A stretch of DNA of 64,000 nucleotides from CAYWXK01 sp964462515 (GCA_964462515.1 CAYWXK010000002.1:1-64000), one strand, 5' to 3'. Shown: positions 24,805 through 34,188, numbered from the stretch's first letter. Notes: a model not told the origin generated them from the letters alone. Translations and numbers: made by a program.

Positions 24805-25014
24805 ATGAATAATCAAGAGAATCAGACAATGAAACCAAATTGCTATCTCAGACCGGCCTGGACGCATAACGGCTCCATACGAACAGACCTTCCTTTAACG
24901 GTAATTCCAAAAGCAAATAAACGCAAACTTATAGAAATGGTAATACCGGGGCAGCTATGTTGCGTCGGCGAAGTCTATATAAAAACCCACAAAAGTTTGG
25001 TAAGAATAAGGTAA
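24805..25014 (+). CDS. Possible small protein of unknown function
   Basis: A frame of 69 codons starting MNNQENQTMKPNCYLRPAWT. AAGGA lies about 8 nt upstream and the next gene follows after 26 bp with its own good ribosome site. No family is recognised and the sequence is basic and polar with two adjacent cysteines (QLCC). Support is only the ribosome site and spacing, so it may be non-coding. Confidence 0.35.
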   Translation: MNNQENQTMKPNCYLRPAWTHNGSIRTDLPLTVIPKANKRKLIEMVIPGQLCCVGEVYIKTHKSLVRIR

Positions 25015-25040
25015 TTAACAAAACTTGAAAGGAGAAAAAA

Positions 25041-25436
25041 ATGGACGAAATTGTAACAGGCATGATGGTGCTGCTGATAATGATAGGAGTCTCAAGCCCC
25101 ATAGTGGTTATTGGAGTGATTCATTATCTAAAGAAGCGGCTTGAGCACAAGCAGATTATGGCAGCCATCGAAAAAGGGACACCGCTGTCGGAATTGGTGC
25201 GTCCTAAACCGCAGTTGCCAGGCCCAGGATGGATAAGATATGTGTCCATTGGCATTATGCTGCTTATTATCTCACTTGGCTTTCTGCTGGGTGGCAGACA
25301 TGAGACGATTATCGCGTTTGCACTTCTCGGTGTGGGGGCTGGATGGCTGGTTCGTGGATTGCTGCACCGAAAATACCACTTGATAGGCCAATCTGCGAAC
25401 CAAAACAATGTGCCGCCGAATAAAGCATCAGCCTAA
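25041..25436 (+). CDS. Small membrane protein, DUF6249-like
   Basis: This 131-residue protein has an N-terminal TM segment (about 8-30), a cytoplasmic loop with KKRLEHKQIMAAIEKGTPLSEL (about 31-53), and two more TM helices (about 67-105). The EHKQIMAAIEKG motif between membrane segments is typical of small DUF6249-like proteins that often sit next to ECF sigma and anti-sigma genes. Here it lies divergently about 400 bp from such a pair. AAAGGAG precedes the ATG at ideal distance. No function is known. Confidence 0.7.
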   Translation: MDEIVTGMMVLLIMIGVSSPIVVIGVIHYLKKRLEHKQIMAAIEKGTPLSELVRPKPQLPGPGWIRYVSIGIMLLIISLGFLLGGRHETIIAFALLGVGAGWLVRGLLHRKYHLIGQSANQNNVPPNKASA

Positions 25437-25527
25437 CCACCAACATAGATGATTCGTCTGGCGGGGAGAAATAAGTTTGACAGTAGCTTGGGAATTGCTG
25501 TAGAATGTCAGAATAAAGAAATGTTCT

Positions 25528-25599
25528 GCGGGCGTAATTCAGCGGCAGAATGCCAGCTTCCCAAGCTGGACGTCGGCGGTTCGAATCCGCTCGCCCGCT
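25528..25599 (+). tRNA. tRNA-Gly (anticodon CCC)
   Basis: A complete cloverleaf: acceptor GCGGGCG/CGCCCGC, D arm ATTCAGCGGCAGAAT, anticodon stem CCAGC/GCTGG with loop TTCCCAA (anticodon CCC), and T arm GGCGG-TTCGAAT-CCGCT. No CCA is encoded. A run of eight T follows at once and probably serves as terminator. Confidence 0.95.
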
Positions 25600-25835
25600 T
25601 TTTTTTGTAACAAAGATTTACAGGAAATCTACCTGCCATCCTATCAGTTGTTTTGCGCCTTCCTTATAAGATAATTTTTTTAACCACGAATTTGGTCTAA
25701 TTTACTTGTGTCAATTGGTGCGAGATTGCGCCATATTTTCTGACTGGAAAACACCCTGTGCGTATGCTATCATTGAGACGCGTCTGCGACTTGTGGAAAA
25801 TATAAGGTTGCCGACTATTTAGAGCGGATGGACAA

Positions 25836-27278
25836 ATGAAACGACGTGATTTGCTAAAAGCTTTTGGGATTGTGGCTGCAAATGTAGCCTTGACAGACTG
25901 CAAAGGCATTTTTCCGCTACCTGCTTCTTCTGTTCGCGGCAAGAAACCCAATATCGTATTTATATTAGCAGATGACCTGGGTTATGGCGACCTGAGCTGC
26001 TACGGCCAAAAGAAAATCAGAACACCCAATATCGACAAGCTGGCATTCGGCGGTATCAGACTCATTCAGCATTACTCCGGTAGTCCGGTATGTGCGCCGT
26101 CGCGTTGCGCCCTTATGACGGGCAGGCACACAGGCCATGCACAAATCCGCGACAACAAGCAGGTCGGCGGCGACGAAGGATGGAAGCTGGGTTCAACAAC
26201 CGGTGGGCAGTGGCCGCTCATAGCCGATACTATAACGTTACCTAAAATCCTCAAGACCGCAGGCTACACCACGGGGGCATTTGGAAAGTGGGGTCTGGGA
26301 CGTGCCGGCAGCAGCGGCGACCCCAATAAGCAGGGTTTTGACCGCTTCTTCGGTTATATCTGCCAACGCCAGGCCCACACGTATTATCCAAACCATTTGT
26401 GGCGCGACGGCAAAATAGAATGGTTGGAGGGCAACAAGGATGGCAAACAGCAGACTTATTCGCACGACATTATTGTAGCCGAAGCCCTCAATTTCATTAG
26501 AGCAAACGAAGAGCGACCGTTCTTTCTGTATCTTCCTTTCACGATACCGCATGTCGCGCTTCAGGTGCCGGAAGATTCCCTGACAGAATACAGAGGTAAA
26601 TGGCCTGACCCGGAATATAAGGCAGACAAGGGCTATTTTCCTCATCCGGCTCCCAGAGCTTGCTACGCTGCAATGGTAACACGGATGGATAGAGATGTCG
26701 GGCGAATTATGTCGCTGCTGAAGGAGCTGGCCCTCGAAGAGGATACTCTGGTCATATTTTCAAGCGACAATGGGCCGGCGTCCAACGGAGGAGCAGACCC
26801 GACCTTTTTTGAGAGTGCCGGGCCTTTGCGAGGCCTCAAGGGTTCGGTTTATGAGGGCGGAATTCGTGTGCCATTTATTGCACGATGGCCCGGCAAAATC
26901 AAGGACGGCTGCATAAGCGACCATATATCTGCATTCTGGGATATTCTGCCGACTTGCTGCGAGCTTGTCGGCGAAGCTGGGCCGAATGATAGTGATGGTG
27001 TTTCGATGCTGCCGACTTTATTGGGGCAGCCTGAAAAGCAGAAGAAGCACGAATATCTTTACTGGGAATTGAACGGCCAACAGGCGATACGAATGGGTTA
27101 CTGGAAGGCCATCCGCACAAAACCAAACAAAAAGATTGAACTCTATAACCTGGACAAAGATATCAGTGAACAGCATGATGTAGCCAACCTGAATCCTGAT
27201 GTCAGCTCAAAAATGGCTGGGCTTTTTGAAGCCGCCAGAACAGAATCCGATGTGTTTCCGCTGGCCGGAGCTGTATGA
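25836..27278 (+). CDS. Arylsulfatase-type sulfatase
   Basis: This 480-residue exported enzyme belongs to the S1 sulfatases. Residues 40-50 (IVFILADDLGYGD) hold two metal-binding aspartates, and SPVCAPSRCALMTGRH (83-98) contains the CxPSR motif, where Cys86 must be converted to formylglycine. KWGLG and SSDNGP are further active-site segments. The N-terminus MKRRDLLKAFGIVAANVALTDC has a Tat-like RRDLLK and a possible lipobox Cys22, so it may be a Tat-exported lipoprotein. Sulfatases of this kind remove sulfate from marine polysaccharides. It opens the catabolic region. A formylglycine-generating enzyme is not in the window. Confidence 0.93.
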   Translation: MKRRDLLKAFGIVAANVALTDCKGIFPLPASSVRGKKPNIVFILADDLGYGDLSCYGQKKIRTPNIDKLAFGGIRLIQHYSGSPVCAPSRCALMTGRHTGHAQIRDNKQVGGDEGWKLGSTTGGQWPLIADTITLPKILKTAGYTTGAFGKWGLGRAGSSGDPNKQGFDRFFGYICQRQAHTYYPNHLWRDGKIEWLEGNKDGKQQTYSHDIIVAEALNFIRANEERPFFLYLPFTIPHVALQVPEDSLTEYRGKWPDPEYKADKGYFPHPAPRACYAAMVTRMDRDVGRIMSLLKELALEEDTLVIFSSDNGPASNGGADPTFFESAGPLRGLKGSVYEGGIRVPFIARWPGKIKDGCISDHISAFWDILPTCCELVGEAGPNDSDGVSMLPTLLGQPEKQKKHEYLYWELNGQQAIRMGYWKAIRTKPNKKIELYNLDKDISEQHDVANLNPDVSSKMAGLFEAARTESDVFPLAGAV

Positions 27279-27352
27279 CCATCTGCGCAACAAAACCATA
27301 TTGTTCAACTCGACAATTTCTAAAGGCACAAGACACTTTGTTCCGCTGCAGA

Positions 27353-28435
27353 TTATTTTTCTTTTGGTTCAGTGTTTTCCGGTTTGTGTTGAAATGCCAG
27401 GGCTCTGTTAAGATAATCATCCAACGGCTCAATTTCGAATTCCTTAAGCATTTGGTCAACAGTAACCATCTCGTGCTCGCTGGAAACCAGAACCGCACCC
27501 AGGCAGCCCGGGTCGGTGATTTTGACTTTCGGCCCATACTTACCTTTTAGATTCCGCAGACGCTCCCAGTTGTAATCCAGATGCACAAGGGCACTATCGA
27601 GATTAACGGTGGCAACAGCAAAATCAAAATAATTGGTCGTAGATGCGATGACCTGGCCCAAGGGGTCACGAATTTCAGAAGGCGTTGCCTTGCCGGCGAT
27701 AGCGCCAACAAAATGGCACCGGCAGGAATACGCCCAATATGCCTGCATCAGGCCTCCGTGATACATCGATGTAAAGATAATCAAATCCGGCCTGGCCTTT
27801 GCATATTTTAATCTCAGCTCGTCGAAATTCAGGTCAAAGCATATAGCCATTGCCACACGCCCGAAATCACATTCGATAACCCCAGCTTCGCTGCCGCAAA
27901 GAACGCCCTTTTCAATCTCGCCGATTGTCGGGTGATTTTTGCTATAGATGCCGGCAACATTGCCCTGTCGGTCAATCAATACGCTCGAATTGCGCAATGT
28001 TCCATCGGCCATTTCTCTGTATGCCGAATATACAATGTAGCAGTTGTTCTCTCTGGCGACTTGAGCAAAAAATTTTTGTATCTGGTCCTTGCGGACTTTG
28101 TAATATTGCCTCAATTTTTCGTCAGGCCAGTCACCCGGTCGGTCGCAGGCCTCCGGAACGATAATCAAATCGGGCTTATCCGGCAAGACCTGTGCAAATC
28201 TTCCCCGCCAGTGCGAAATCATCCTGTCCACTACCTTTTGCGGCTCGGTATTAGCATCCGCTTCTGCCGGCGAAGAGCCAATGGTAGCTATTTTGACGTA
28301 GCCCTTCTTCTTTTGCTCTTGCGACTTGTCACCACCGGCCCAAAGGTAGCTGTCAAACCCCAAGACAATACAGGACAAAATAACTATTAAAAATATCCGT
28401 GCAGAAGACATAAGGTCTGAAGTCGAACGTCTCAT
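27353..28435 (-). CDS. Exported carbon-nitrogen hydrolase
   Basis: This 360-residue nitrilase-superfamily protein has the catalytic triad Glu95 (VPEACD), Lys166 (GIYSKNHPT) and Cys199 (AMAICFDLNFDE). The family hydrolyses amides or nitriles. Unlike most relatives, it has an N-terminal hydrophobic segment (about residues 13-30, IFLIVILSCIVLG), so it is probably exported. I take the ATG at 28435, with TGGAGAG upstream; a longer frame to 28522 has no ribosome site. The stop is convergent with the sulfatase gene. Its substrate is unknown; glycan-derived amides are conceivable. Confidence 0.82.
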   Translation of the reverse strand: MRRSTSDLMSSARIFLIVILSCIVLGFDSYLWAGGDKSQEQKKKGYVKIATIGSSPAEADANTEPQKVVDRMISHWRGRFAQVLPDKPDLIIVPEACDRPGDWPDEKLRQYYKVRKDQIQKFFAQVARENNCYIVYSAYREMADGTLRNSSVLIDRQGNVAGIYSKNHPTIGEIEKGVLCGSEAGVIECDFGRVAMAICFDLNFDELRLKYAKARPDLIIFTSMYHGGLMQAYWAYSCRCHFVGAIAGKATPSEIRDPLGQVIASTTNYFDFAVATVNLDSALVHLDYNWERLRNLKGKYGPKVKITDPGCLGAVLVSSEHEMVTVDQMLKEFEIEPLDDYLNRALAFQHKPENTEPKEK

Positions 28436-28718
28436 TTTTCTCTCCAAATAGCTATCCAGTATATTTCTTGTATCTTGTAAAAAATAAATTTTGCCCACCG
28501 CTCTGCAAGGCGAGTTTATCAATCATCCGTCTGGCGAATAAATGTGTAGTTGCTTATCTCTTTTTGAATCTTGCTTTGTAGTTTTGAATTTTACACTTTG
28601 ATTTTTGATTTCTCGGTGTGATCTCTTTGACTCCTTTGGCTTTCTTTTATTTTTATTAAATCAGTGTCAATCTGTGTTAATCCGTGTTCGACTTCTCTGT
28701 GGCTTTGACAAATTCGGG

Positions 28719-29528
28719 TTAATATCCTAATTTCCCCCAACAGCCCTTCTGCATTCTGTGCAGGTCCTCCTTGCCTTCATTGGTGGAAGGAGCCCAACCG
28801 GTACCTGGATTAGTAGGGCTTGCAGCCCGGCCATTTTTTATCGTTTCAGCAGCTTTCCATTTCCAGTAATCAGCGTGGCCATCGGCAAAGGTCACGCCGG
28901 TCCCGTCGCTATGGCGCACGCAGGGTGCATCGAACCACGTTTCTTGTGTGAAGTAAACCGCATAAGCATCAGGCGTTATCCAGCCCTCGTCAATAAAAAC
29001 CAATCTGAGAGGCGGCGCGGGACTGCGAATCTCAGACCTCTTTTTTATATATGCCCCGGGCACCCCCTGCACCTCCGTGTGACAAACCGCATTCATTGAA
29101 AACATAATCGCGTAAGTAAGCATCTCTCCTCGCAAACCGGTCGGGCACCTGTAGATTCTTTCGTTCTTGGTATAGGGCCAGAGAGCCCCTTTTTTAATCT
29201 CGTCTATCTGCTGGTCCACCGGTAATTGTGCACCGCTCCCCCAGTTGTCGTGCCAGCACTTTCCCACCCATGCCAGCTCATTTGTGTGGTCTCCCCAGGA
29301 CATTTTTACGTTGCTGAAACCCGCTGCACCATTTACAATCTTCTCATCGTTTTCATCCGCATACAGATACCACGCAAGCCCCATTTGTTTGAGATTGCCC
29401 AGGCAGACCGCACGTTTGCCCTGCTCTCTTGCTCTATTGAGGGCGGGCATCAGGATTGCCATTAATATCGCGATGATGGCAATGACCACAAGAAGCTCTA
29501 TCAATGTGAACGCTTTTTGTTTATTCAT
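28719..29528 (-). CDS. Prepilin-like protein with H-X9-DG ending
   Basis: This 269-residue protein begins MNKQKAFTLIELLVVIAIIA, the prepilin N-methylation motif. Near the C-terminus the planctomycete-specific motif occurs as VRHSDGTGVTFADGHADYW (His, nine residues, then DG). Such proteins are expanded in planctomycetes, often in tens to hundreds of copies, and are thought to form or cap pseudopili. The start is fixed by the motif. The upstream region carries a family D palindrome. It differs from the prepilin at 20545 in lacking GspG-like length and order. Confidence 0.88.
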   Translation of the reverse strand: MNKQKAFTLIELLVVIAIIAILMAILMPALNRAREQGKRAVCLGNLKQMGLAWYLYADENDEKIVNGAAGFSNVKMSWGDHTNELAWVGKCWHDNWGSGAQLPVDQQIDEIKKGALWPYTKNERIYRCPTGLRGEMLTYAIMFSMNAVCHTEVQGVPGAYIKKRSEIRSPAPPLRLVFIDEGWITPDAYAVYFTQETWFDAPCVRHSDGTGVTFADGHADYWKWKAAETIKNGRAASPTNPGTGWAPSTNEGKEDLHRMQKGCWGKLGY

Positions 29529-29556
29529 AATAGCGCCTCAACTTTAAGAGACCGAA

Positions 29557-29628
29557 TGGTTCGACTCTGCTCACCATCCTGCCCCGCTTCGCCAAAGCTA
29601 CGCGGCGGCGAGAGCGAAGTCGAAGGAT
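29557..29628. repeat. Family D palindrome, copy 1 (expanded)
   Basis: TGGTTCGACTCTGCTCACCA at the left and AGCGAAGTCGAAGGAT at the right are family D arms. The centre holds an extra piece (CCGCTTCGCCAAAGCTACGC) that is absent from the copies at 40354 and 50148. Confidence 0.6.
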
Positions 29629-29726
29629 TGAAAGTCCTAAAGTAAGTATATACTTTTTATCGCCCCAAATCAAGCAAAAATTGTGCCGAAAATGATTGGT
29701 TTTGCAGATTTTTACCCTTTTATCAC

Positions 29727-30986
29727 CTATACAACCTGTAGCAGCTCGTTCCAGCTTGTAGTAAAGCGGCCGGAACGCCTGTTGAATTTGACCTGCCAGG
29801 GCCGGCTTATCCCTTCGGCTGCCCAGCGAACCGGAGTATTCAGCCGGATATTTATGGCATCTACCGCCCCCATCAGCCGTCTTGATTTTTCTCTGTCAAT
29901 ATCATCAAACAGGTTTGCCTGGACCTGCTTTTGGGGTACAAATCTATTTAAGATAATTCCGCACTTCTTAAAGGCACAATCTCTGCGATACAGACGGTCG
30001 ATGCACCGGCAGGCGCCACGAATCAGCTCCACCGTATCATTTGTGGCGACAGGAAATTCCGCCGTCCGAAAATTAAAATACATATTCTTTATAAATCGGC
30101 TGGTAGTAACAAATACGGTCATCGAACCGGCAGCCAATCCCTGACGGCGCAGCTTCTCGCCCGCCCTCGATGCGTAGCTGGATATCGCCTCTTTTAATTC
30201 CTCAATCGACTCAACATCTCTTCCGAACATACGGGACACAGTGATTGATTGTTTTGTCGGCGGATTGCTTTCCAGCGGATAGCAGCAGATTCCTCTTAAT
30301 TCATACACTGTTCTTGCCCCGACTACGCCGAAATTGTTTTTAATCCAGCTTATATCGGCGTCTCTCAAATCCAGAGCAGTTTCAATACCCGCTCTTTTGA
30401 GCTTTATTGTCGTCTTTATCCCCACGCCCCAGACCTTCTCGACCGCCACCTTTGCCAGAGCTTCGTCCAGATATGGTGAATCGGTCAAATCCAATACGCC
30501 CTCTGCCTTAGCGGATTGTTTGGCAATCTTGTTGGCAATTTTCGCCAGCGTCTTTGTGCCGGCTATGCCTACCGTGACGGGGATGCCCGTCCACTTTTTA
30601 ACGGTCTGCTGGATTTGGCGGCCATAATCAGTTAAGGAGCGGTTAAAACCGGCGAGGTTCAAAAACGCCTCATCAATCGAATAAATTTCTATGTCAGGCG
30701 TGAACAGAGATAGCGTCTGCATTACGCGGCTGGACATATCGGCATAAAGGGCATAGTTCGATGAAAATACTTCAACATTCTTTTTCTCCAGAACATCCCG
30801 CACCTCGAATGCAGGAACGCCCATTTTTAGACCCACTGCCTTCGCCTCATTGGAGCGGGCAACAATGCAGCCATCGTTGTTGGATAATACGACTACCGGC
30901 CTGCCTTCCAATGTGGGATTGAAAACCCTTTCACAGGAGGCATAAAAATTGTTACAGTCAACAAGTGCAAAGATTTCGCTGCTCAT
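29727..30986 (-). CDS. umuC: Y-family DNA polymerase UmuC
   Basis: The catalytic subunit of an error-prone translesion polymerase. This 419-residue protein begins IFALVDCNNFYASCERVFNP, with the first metal-binding aspartate, and has YSIDEAFLNL (about 102-111) with the catalytic Asp-Glu. The middle and C-terminal parts (VWGVGIKTTIKLKRAGIETA, a helix-hairpin-helix, and the little-finger region) follow the UmuC plan at nearly the same length as E. coli UmuC (422). It overlaps umuD by 4 bp. The two form a DNA damage tolerance operon. I see no clear LexA-box upstream. Confidence 0.94.
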   Translation of the reverse strand: MSSEIFALVDCNNFYASCERVFNPTLEGRPVVVLSNNDGCIVARSNEAKAVGLKMGVPAFEVRDVLEKKNVEVFSSNYALYADMSSRVMQTLSLFTPDIEIYSIDEAFLNLAGFNRSLTDYGRQIQQTVKKWTGIPVTVGIAGTKTLAKIANKIAKQSAKAEGVLDLTDSPYLDEALAKVAVEKVWGVGIKTTIKLKRAGIETALDLRDADISWIKNNFGVVGARTVYELRGICCYPLESNPPTKQSITVSRMFGRDVESIEELKEAISSYASRAGEKLRRQGLAAGSMTVFVTTSRFIKNMYFNFRTAEFPVATNDTVELIRGACRCIDRLYRRDCAFKKCGIILNRFVPQKQVQANLFDDIDREKSRRLMGAVDAINIRLNTPVRWAAEGISRPWQVKFNRRSGRFTTSWNELLQVV

Positions 30987-31414
30987 AGCCGGTGTATTAC
31001 ATTCGTAACAACACCCCAGACCTGAAATTCGGTATCTTTGGTTATTTCCTGCGGCGCGTAGTTTTCACTTTCCGGCTCTAACGTAATTTTCTTGCCGCGG
31101 ATTCTTATTCTCTTGACGGTCAGTTCGCCGTTTATCACCGCTATCACCACATCTTTATCTCTTGGCTCCAGACTGCGGTCAACTACCAGCAGGTCTGCGG
31201 AATGAATGCCGGCCCCTGTCATAGAGTCCCCCGTAACCCTGACAAAGAAGGTGGCGGCAGGATTTTTAATCAGGTATTTATTGAGGTCGAGCTTATCTTC
31301 TTCGTAATCAGCAGCCGGCGAAGGAAACCCTGCCGGCACTCCGGCCTCAAACAAAGATTGCTTGTATTCCGTTGACGTATCCGGCGTATAGACTATTTCA
31401 ACTCTGGTTTTCAT
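30983..31414 (-). CDS. umuD: Self-cleaving mutagenesis subunit UmuD
   Basis: This 143-residue protein is a LexA/UmuD-type S24 peptidase. The cleavage site is Ala28-Gly29 (VPAGFPSPA), and the catalytic pair is Ser64 (VTGDSMTGAGI) and Lys101 (GELTVKRI). RecA-stimulated self-cleavage activates UmuD for work with UmuC. The protein is nearly the same length as E. coli UmuD (139). It starts MKTRVEIVYTPDT. The umuC start overlaps its stop codon. Confidence 0.93.
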   Translation of the reverse strand: MKTRVEIVYTPDTSTEYKQSLFEAGVPAGFPSPAADYEEDKLDLNKYLIKNPAATFFVRVTGDSMTGAGIHSADLLVVDRSLEPRDKDVVIAVINGELTVKRIRIRGKKITLEPESENYAPQEITKDTEFQVWGVVTNVIHRL

Positions 31415-31457
31415 ATCCCGATTATACCTCTTTTAGAAGCAAGATTGAATTTTTTTA

Positions 31458-31489
31458 CCCCGTTAGAACAAACCTCTTTTCTAACGGGG
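31458..31489. repeat. Family A palindrome, copy A1 (supplies a stop codon)
   Basis: CCCCGTTAGAA and TTCTAACGGGG are perfect inverted ends in a 32-bp element. On the minus strand its first codons are the last of the PHP-domain gene, reading CCC CGT TAG, so the element provides the stop codon. No exact flanking duplication is seen here. Confidence 0.8.
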
Positions 31490-32542
31490 CTTTTCGTCGA
31501 TTCTCAATACTCCTTGTGACCAGACCGTCCGCCCGATTTCATCCACACATTCGATACGGACAAACGGCGACTTGGACCAGTCCCATTTCAGAACTGCTTT
31601 CTTGAGGGTTTCTCCCTGAGGGGCCGCAACCTGTGCCACCCTGCCTACGGTTGACAGTGCCCGGATAAACTTTACCGGAGAACACTGCACGTGCAAGCTG
31701 CCCTCCCTATCCGAATACACGTTCTCAAGAATTGGCCCGCTGCTGAAATAGAACTGCCCCTTGCGAAGAGCCGTGATAATGTTTTCTGCCGTAAGGGCCT
31801 TGGCTTTGACCATCACCCAGCCGCCGCCCGAATCCTGGCCGGGCCGATGCGAATCATCCGTCGCCACACCCAATACGGCCCGTTTCTTCATTAGCAGCCT
31901 GTCCCAGTACATTTGAGAATTTCCACGAATGCCTTCCTCTGTCGAGGTGGCGTAGTTGAACACCTCCACCGCTGGCAAAAAGCTTATCGCCTCCAGCGTA
32001 TCCGTCCCATCCAGACTCCAGTGCGGATGAGCCATAAAGGCAAATGCCCCATTATCCCACCACTTTTTCATCGCCTCCGACAAATCCTGCCCTTCTTCTA
32101 ACCGCAAATCATATCCCGGCCCCACCACTACAAAATGCAGGACTTCCCCGTTGCGGTTCGTATCATATTCAATGGCCGGCAGGACCAGAAAATCAGATGT
32201 GTTCATCTGCTCCAGAGGATAGACCAGCGGCTTGTATTTTTTCTTCTCCTTGTCCCAGAACCCGCCGATATGGTCCGTCAACGCTGTAAAGTTATACCCC
32301 GAGCGGCGATAGACTTCCACGGTGGCCAGCGGAGCCAGATTTCCATCTGAAATGGTCGAATGTAAATGGAGATTACCCTTATACCAGTTTCCCGGCTCCC
32401 GGAATCCTCCGAAATTATACCGTGTATCAACGGCATCATTTCCATCCGCAGCCGGCCTTTTGTCCTCTGCCGCCTTGCTGACGGATGCAAAGCTTCCCAG
32501 AAACATCAACCCCAACAATACCCAACTAAAAATCGCTTTCAT
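31481..32542 (-). CDS. Exported PHP-domain metal-dependent hydrolase
   Basis: This 353-residue protein starts with a signal peptide (MKAIFSWVLLGLMFLGSFAS). The PHP fold follows: GNLHLHSTISDG (about 55-66) and TALTDHIGG hold the first metal ligands, with AIEYDTN, FMAHPHW and VATDDSHRPG as later ones. PHP proteins are phosphoesterases, but exported ones are little studied. I take the ATG at 32542 with GAGGG upstream. The last three codons and the stop come from palindrome A1. It is the first gene of a leftward run ending the catabolic block. Confidence 0.8.
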   Translation of the reverse strand: MKAIFSWVLLGLMFLGSFASVSKAAEDKRPAADGNDAVDTRYNFGGFREPGNWYKGNLHLHSTISDGNLAPLATVEVYRRSGYNFTALTDHIGGFWDKEKKKYKPLVYPLEQMNTSDFLVLPAIEYDTNRNGEVLHFVVVGPGYDLRLEEGQDLSEAMKKWWDNGAFAFMAHPHWSLDGTDTLEAISFLPAVEVFNYATSTEEGIRGNSQMYWDRLLMKKRAVLGVATDDSHRPGQDSGGGWVMVKAKALTAENIITALRKGQFYFSSGPILENVYSDREGSLHVQCSPVKFIRALSTVGRVAQVAAPQGETLKKAVLKWDWSKSPFVRIECVDEIGRTVWSQGVLRIDEKPR

Positions 32543-32643
32543 AATTGGACCCTCATATTGTGCTGGTCGTTCCAAATAAACTATCTTGCCTACCCCGCCC
32601 CGTATGGTGCGGGGTCATTTCTGCAAAGCGTGACAGATATTCA

Positions 32644-34068
32644 TTAACGAAAAGAGTTTACTATTTCGTCCATTCTGGTACGCACCTCAGCCGGCAAAGG
32701 CGGCGCTTTGAGCCGGTTTCTATACTCATTGGTTTTTTCGCGCGCCAACTGATATGTGTCCTTTGACCCTTGCTGCTCCCACAACACCCTTGACCCGCTG
32801 ACAGATAAACCTGTTCTTATAAACTCACCGCTTCGTAACCATTTTAGAGTGTGCTCAGTTGTCAAATAGGTTTCTCCCTGTGGTCCGATTTCTTTCATAG
32901 GGCCGGCCGCAATCGTTTCGTCAGTTACGTTAACACCGGCGGCAAGGCGTTTGGCCAGAGCAGAAATTTCGGCATCCATCAGCAACTGCTCGTGGCTGCA
33001 CGTCAAGCCCGTAGCAAACATCCCGCAGTTCACTATCAGGTCGTGCCCTGCTGCAATCGCACAGAATTGGCTGAAGGTTTTTTCCCAGGCATTCTGCTCA
33101 TCGTGAGCGTGGTTGTCGGAATTTGGCGCCGTAGTGTGAGACGGCACATTATAAAACTTTGCCAGTTGAGCGGCGGCAATACGGCACACCGTAGTTTCAA
33201 TAGAACCCACCAAGGCTGCTCCGTTTGTCATATTAGTTACCGTCCACGAATTGGCGTACATTACTTTGTGGCCCGGTTTGAGCAACTGAATCATCGCCAG
33301 ACCGCTGAGGCATTCGGCATTATTCATTGTCAGTAAGGCCGCCAGAGTGTATGGCGCCGAGACCCCTGCGTTCGGCTCGGGCAGCACAGCGATGGGGACG
33401 CCGGTATTAACTGTATCCATCACTGCTTCACACACGCCGCGCTCCCAGTAAAGCGGGCTGGTAGAGGAAAATTGTGTAATGCCATAAACCTGCTCTTGAG
33501 GATTTCCCACAAAGGCTGCATTAAGCATATCGATACAAGCCCTGTTGATTTGGAGGTTGTCAGTTGAAAAGTAGATAGGCTTGGTGCTGTTTTCGATACA
33601 GGCCCTGACGCCATAGAGCAGACTTGCTCTCGGCTCCGGCACGTCCTGCGGCATCACTGGAATGCCTATCATATCAATAACATCGAGCTCGTGACAAACC
33701 AGCGCAAAAAGCTCAACGTCAGCCACAGTGCTTGGCCTGGTTTGGCCTGTATCGGAATCCACCCAAAAGACCGCGTTATGACCGGCCGCAATCTTCGGCT
33801 GCCTGTCCCCCAACACAAAAGCAAGGTTCCCATTGCGGTCAAAGACTTCAAACTGCTGGGGAATTTTGCTCAACGTGTCTTCAATACAGCTTTTGGGAAA
33901 ACGCACTCTTTGAGACTGCTCATCTACATTCAGGCCCTTACGCTTCAAGAAGTCGAGCATCTCACGACAGAGAATTTTAACGCCGCAATCGGATAGAATA
34001 TCAATCGTTGCAGCATGAATATGTTTTATCTCCGACTCGGACAGGACCTCTAAATGTCTTAGTTTCAT
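32644..34068 (-). CDS. Trimethylamine methyltransferase-like (MttB) protein
   Basis: The protein has 474 residues and the MttB/MtgB TIM-barrel pattern (LSESEIKHIHAATIDILSDCG, then AGHNAVFWVDSDTGQTRPST). Family members transfer methyl groups from quaternary or tertiary amines to a corrinoid protein. The frame is free of internal TAG codons, so this is a non-pyrrolysine member, as in glycine betaine and related methyltransferases. No corrinoid protein gene is adjacent, and its neighbours are a symporter and sugar-type enzymes. The ATG at 34068 has GAGGG upstream; a GTG at 34083 is less likely. Confidence 0.82.
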   Translation of the reverse strand: MKLRHLEVLSESEIKHIHAATIDILSDCGVKILCREMLDFLKRKGLNVDEQSQRVRFPKSCIEDTLSKIPQQFEVFDRNGNLAFVLGDRQPKIAAGHNAVFWVDSDTGQTRPSTVADVELFALVCHELDVIDMIGIPVMPQDVPEPRASLLYGVRACIENSTKPIYFSTDNLQINRACIDMLNAAFVGNPQEQVYGITQFSSTSPLYWERGVCEAVMDTVNTGVPIAVLPEPNAGVSAPYTLAALLTMNNAECLSGLAMIQLLKPGHKVMYANSWTVTNMTNGAALVGSIETTVCRIAAAQLAKFYNVPSHTTAPNSDNHAHDEQNAWEKTFSQFCAIAAGHDLIVNCGMFATGLTCSHEQLLMDAEISALAKRLAAGVNVTDETIAAGPMKEIGPQGETYLTTEHTLKWLRSGEFIRTGLSVSGSRVLWEQQGSKDTYQLAREKTNEYRNRLKAPPLPAEVRTRMDEIVNSFR

Positions 34069-34094
34069 TCGCTCATCCCTCACGGAACTTGTTT

Positions 34095-34172
34095 GCCACT
34101 AAGGCACCAAGACACGAAGTTTTAATTTTTAATTATTTCCTAATCTTCTTTGTGCCTTAGTGTCTTGGTGGC
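34095..34172. repeat. Family E inverted repeat, copy 3
   Basis: GCCACTAAGGCACCAAGACA at the left and the inverted TGTGCCTTAGTGTCTTGGTG at the right. It lies between the MttB-like and symporter genes. Confidence 0.7.
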
Positions 34173-34188
34173 TCTTTCTATACAAATT

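Noticed and set aside
31415..31457. LexA operator before umuD
   Set aside because: No clear palindromic SOS box of a known type could be read in the short upstream stretch.
32644..34068. Pyrrolysine in the MttB-like protein
   Set aside because: The frame has no internal TAG codon and runs to full family length.
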